DNA of 64,000 bases. Source: Pseudo-nitzschia pungens (lineage: Eukaryota; Bacillariophyta; Bacillariophyceae; Bacillariales; Bacillariaceae). The notes beneath the pieces were generated by a model. The model searched no databases. It was not told the DNA's origin and saw nothing but the letters and a program-made list of their open reading frames with translations. The stretch spans positions 2,976,001 through 3,040,000 of the forward strand of contig CM074762.1 in the NCBI GenBank assembly GCA_037355855.1, given 5' to 3'. Shown here piece after piece: positions 62,251 to 64,000 of the stretch (within the stretch, counting starts at the first letter, position 1; the number at the start of each line of letters is the position of its first letter). The position numbers were made by a program, and so were the translations under genes.

Positions 62251-64000
62251 ATGGTGATCAAAAAGGAAGAAAGGGAGGATGTGTTTGCGAGGTTCCACCA
62301 TCTGGACCAAGCTGTCCCAGACAACGAGGAAAAATTGGAGCGCAAAGTGGAGAAAGCCTCGCTGATGCATGGAAACGTACATCGGAACCGAAAAAGGGCA
62401 ACCAACATGTTCGATAAAGGCGTCTTTGCCGAATTCAAGATCAACGAACGGGTCGAACAACAAGCGGAAATTGAAGCGAAACAAAAACAGGAGATCGACC
62501 ATCGGCAAATAGAGCCAAAAACAGCAGCAACAGCAACAGAACAGCACCATCGGGTGATGGGCAAGCTGACTGGTTTGGTCACAGCGGTTGTTCCCAAACC
62601 TCTCAAGGCCAACTTGAACAGTCCGAACAATCATGATGTGAATCATGATAGTGACAGCGATAGCGAGAGCAGTATTCGTGCTATTCAAAGCAACAAATAC
62701 CATTACCGTCATCAAAATAATGATAATCATCATCACAGGACCGACCAGGGGCATACAAAAGGCTCTGTGGAGATCAAAGGCATTGACATTGTCGACAACA
62801 ACAGTAATGGTAGAAGAAGAAGCATACGGAATATTTTCAAAAGTCGCAACGGAACAAAGAGTCGTTCGACGGCACGCACTACTCATACCGGAACAGCTAT
62901 ACTGAGCACCGAAAAAGAAGATGAGGAGGGGAGAATTGACAATCATCACCGTCGCGGTGTTGTTTTCGGTGACGATGATTTCCCGGGGGATGGCGACAAT
63001 TTTCGTTCGAGCCACAATAATCAGAATCAGAGCGACGACAGTAATGGTGATAGTGATGATGATGATGAAGATGAAGACGATAATAGCTTCATTGGGGACG
63101 ACCAAACTCAAACGAGCAAGATTAAGCATGATTCCGTGATTACCCGCTCCAGCACCGGCATGCCAATTGGAGGCATGGCAGTGCGGATAACGAGGAAAAA
63201 CAAGGACAAAAACAACACTCACAACCACACTCCGAAAGACGAGGAACATTATCATTGGGTCTCACCGCATGCGGCGGACCTCGTGTTTTCGGATTTTGAC
63301 CTCGATGCCATTGTCGGGGAGTACGAGAAACTGCACCGAAAGATCAACTTTGGGACTAGCGATAAAGACTACGAACTCGACGGAAAGTACGGTGGCGACA
63401 ACGATGATGATGACGACGACGACGACGAGCACAATAACAGCGGTATTTTGAAAATCACCGTTCGATACCGGAAAATTCACAAGCTCTGGGTGAAAAAATT
63501 TCCCCGTGCCCATGGGATCATCTTTCGGGTCTTGCTGCCCCTTTTTGTCATTGTCCTTCTGAACTTCGTGTTGGGAATCTTCCTCGGTGACTTCGAGATG
63601 CAATTGGAAATAGAAAGGAACAACAATATCATGCGCACAAAGAATGAACTAGCCCAGTACCCATACCAAGATAAACAGCATCGCATGTTTGCTTTGCCAA
63701 CCCTCTGTTTGGAATATTATTCTCAAAAAGTCAACGGCCTCACATATATTAACGAGAATGACAAGAACGGTGATGGCATTACTGATTTTAACGGAACTGA
63801 TACGATGTTCCAAAACTACAACTTGACCGCCCTTGTTGAAGCTACCGAAAACGAAGGCAGCGACATCTTTTCGACTTTGAAAGAATTCATAGGTTACGAT
63901 CTAGACAAAGAACAAAATGATTCCATGGACATGACGCTCGGAGAGATCAAAAGCGTAATGAAGATCTGCGAGAATGCCGGCAAGGAAATTCTTGTTGAGT
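62251..64000 (+). CDS. Single-pass membrane protein, hypothetical (5' part; 3' end outside window)
   Basis: The frame is open from ATG 62251 to the window edge (583 codons), read codon by codon with no stop. The first 420 residues are very polar: Lys/Glu/Gln-rich, then Asn/His and acidic runs (poly-Asp at about 386-393). A conserved-looking piece PHAADLVFSDFDLDAIVGEY lies at about 340-360. One membrane helix (IIFRVLLPLFVIVLLNFVLG, about 424-443) has basic residues before it, so the N-terminus is probably cytosolic (type II). After it, NDKNGDGITDFNG (about 505-517) has the D-x-N-x-D-G-x-x-D spacing of an EF-hand- or dockerin-like calcium loop. No known family is recognised; diatom receptor-like proteins with leucine-rich repeats can have this plan, and the missing 3' part would decide. 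Confidence 0.72.
   Translation, partial: MVIKKEEREDVFARFHHLDQAVPDNEEKLERKVEKASLMHGNVHRNRKRATNMFDKGVFAEFKINERVEQQAEIEAKQKQEIDHRQIEPKTAATATEQHHRVMGKLTGLVTAVVPKPLKANLNSPNNHDVNHDSDSDSESSIRAIQSNKYHYRHQNNDNHHHRTDQGHTKGSVEIKGIDIVDNNSNGRRRSIRNIFKSRNGTKSRSTARTTHTGTAILSTEKEDEEGRIDNHHRRGVVFGDDDFPGDGDNFRSSHNNQNQSDDSNGDSDDDDEDEDDNSFIGDDQTQTSKIKHDSVITRSSTGMPIGGMAVRITRKNKDKNNTHNHTPKDEEHYHWVSPHAADLVFSDFDLDAIVGEYEKLHRKINFGTSDKDYELDGKYGGDNDDDDDDDDEHNNSGILKITVRYRKIHKLWVKKFPRAHGIIFRVLLPLFVIVLLNFVLGIFLGDFEMQLEIERNNNIMRTKNELAQYPYQDKQHRMFALPTLCLEYYSQKVNGLTYINENDKNGDGITDFNGTDTMFQNYNLTALVEATENEGSDIFSTLKEFIGYDLDKEQNDSMDMTLGEIKSVMKICENAGKEILVE

Overview
The window reads as nuclear DNA of a diatom, most likely a pennate one. 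The evidence is: GT-AG introns of 73-374 bp in only four of the genes; plastid-type signal peptides followed by an ASAF-like phenylalanine motif; Ser-Pro-Ser repeats and a CPxTC cysteine motif typical of diatom surface proteins; four copies of a domain that I recall as DUF6824, common in diatoms; and AT-rich intergenic DNA between GC-richer genes. I cannot name the species. No tRNA, rRNA, CRISPR array or bacterial-type operon was seen.

Layout. 1-13 kb: the 5' part of a secreted NTF2/SnoaL-like protein (-); a six-exon DExH-box RNA helicase of DHX29/DHX57 type (-); DUF6824 protein A (-); an armadillo-like protein (-). 14-20 kb: a two-motif retropepsin-like aspartic protease (+), a LOG-family phosphoribohydrolase with a C-terminal membrane tail (+), and a possible gamma-glutamylcyclotransferase-like protein (-). 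20-34 kb is gene-poor. It holds DUF6824 proteins B (+) and C (-), a pair of inverted 95-bp palindromic (MITE-like) elements, a MACPF-like protein (-), and a protein joining a Sec14/CRAL-TRIO-like region to a DUF6824 domain (-). 35-42 kb: a dynamin-superfamily GTPase (+), then repeat-rich DNA with hexamer arrays and a 13/14-nt minisatellite of about 1.1 kb. 42-64 kb: an AMT1 ammonium transporter (+, three exons), a plastid-type bicupin (-), a multi-pass membrane protein sharing its upstream region with the bicupin (+), a large WD40-type protein resembling TSET/TPLATE subunit TWD40-2 (-), a type I Ser-Pro-rich membrane protein (+), a plastid-type ferredoxin-dependent bilin reductase (-), a plastid/thylakoid-type signal peptidase I with a long N-terminal extension (+), and the 5' part of a single-pass membrane protein leaving the window (+).

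The genes do not form one pathway. Themes that recur are the local group of DUF6824 paralogues and the plastid-directed proteins (bilin reductase, cupin, signal peptidase). A short motif, GTAAGGTTA and relatives on both strands, recurs in many intergenic stretches and was not noticed in coding sequence. The most promising undescribed items are the DUF6824 group with its lipid-binding-domain fusion, and this dispersed motif, which is densest between the divergent cupin and membrane-protein genes. Several ORFs that look long only do so when GTG or TTG is allowed as a start; I moved these to the first sensible ATG.
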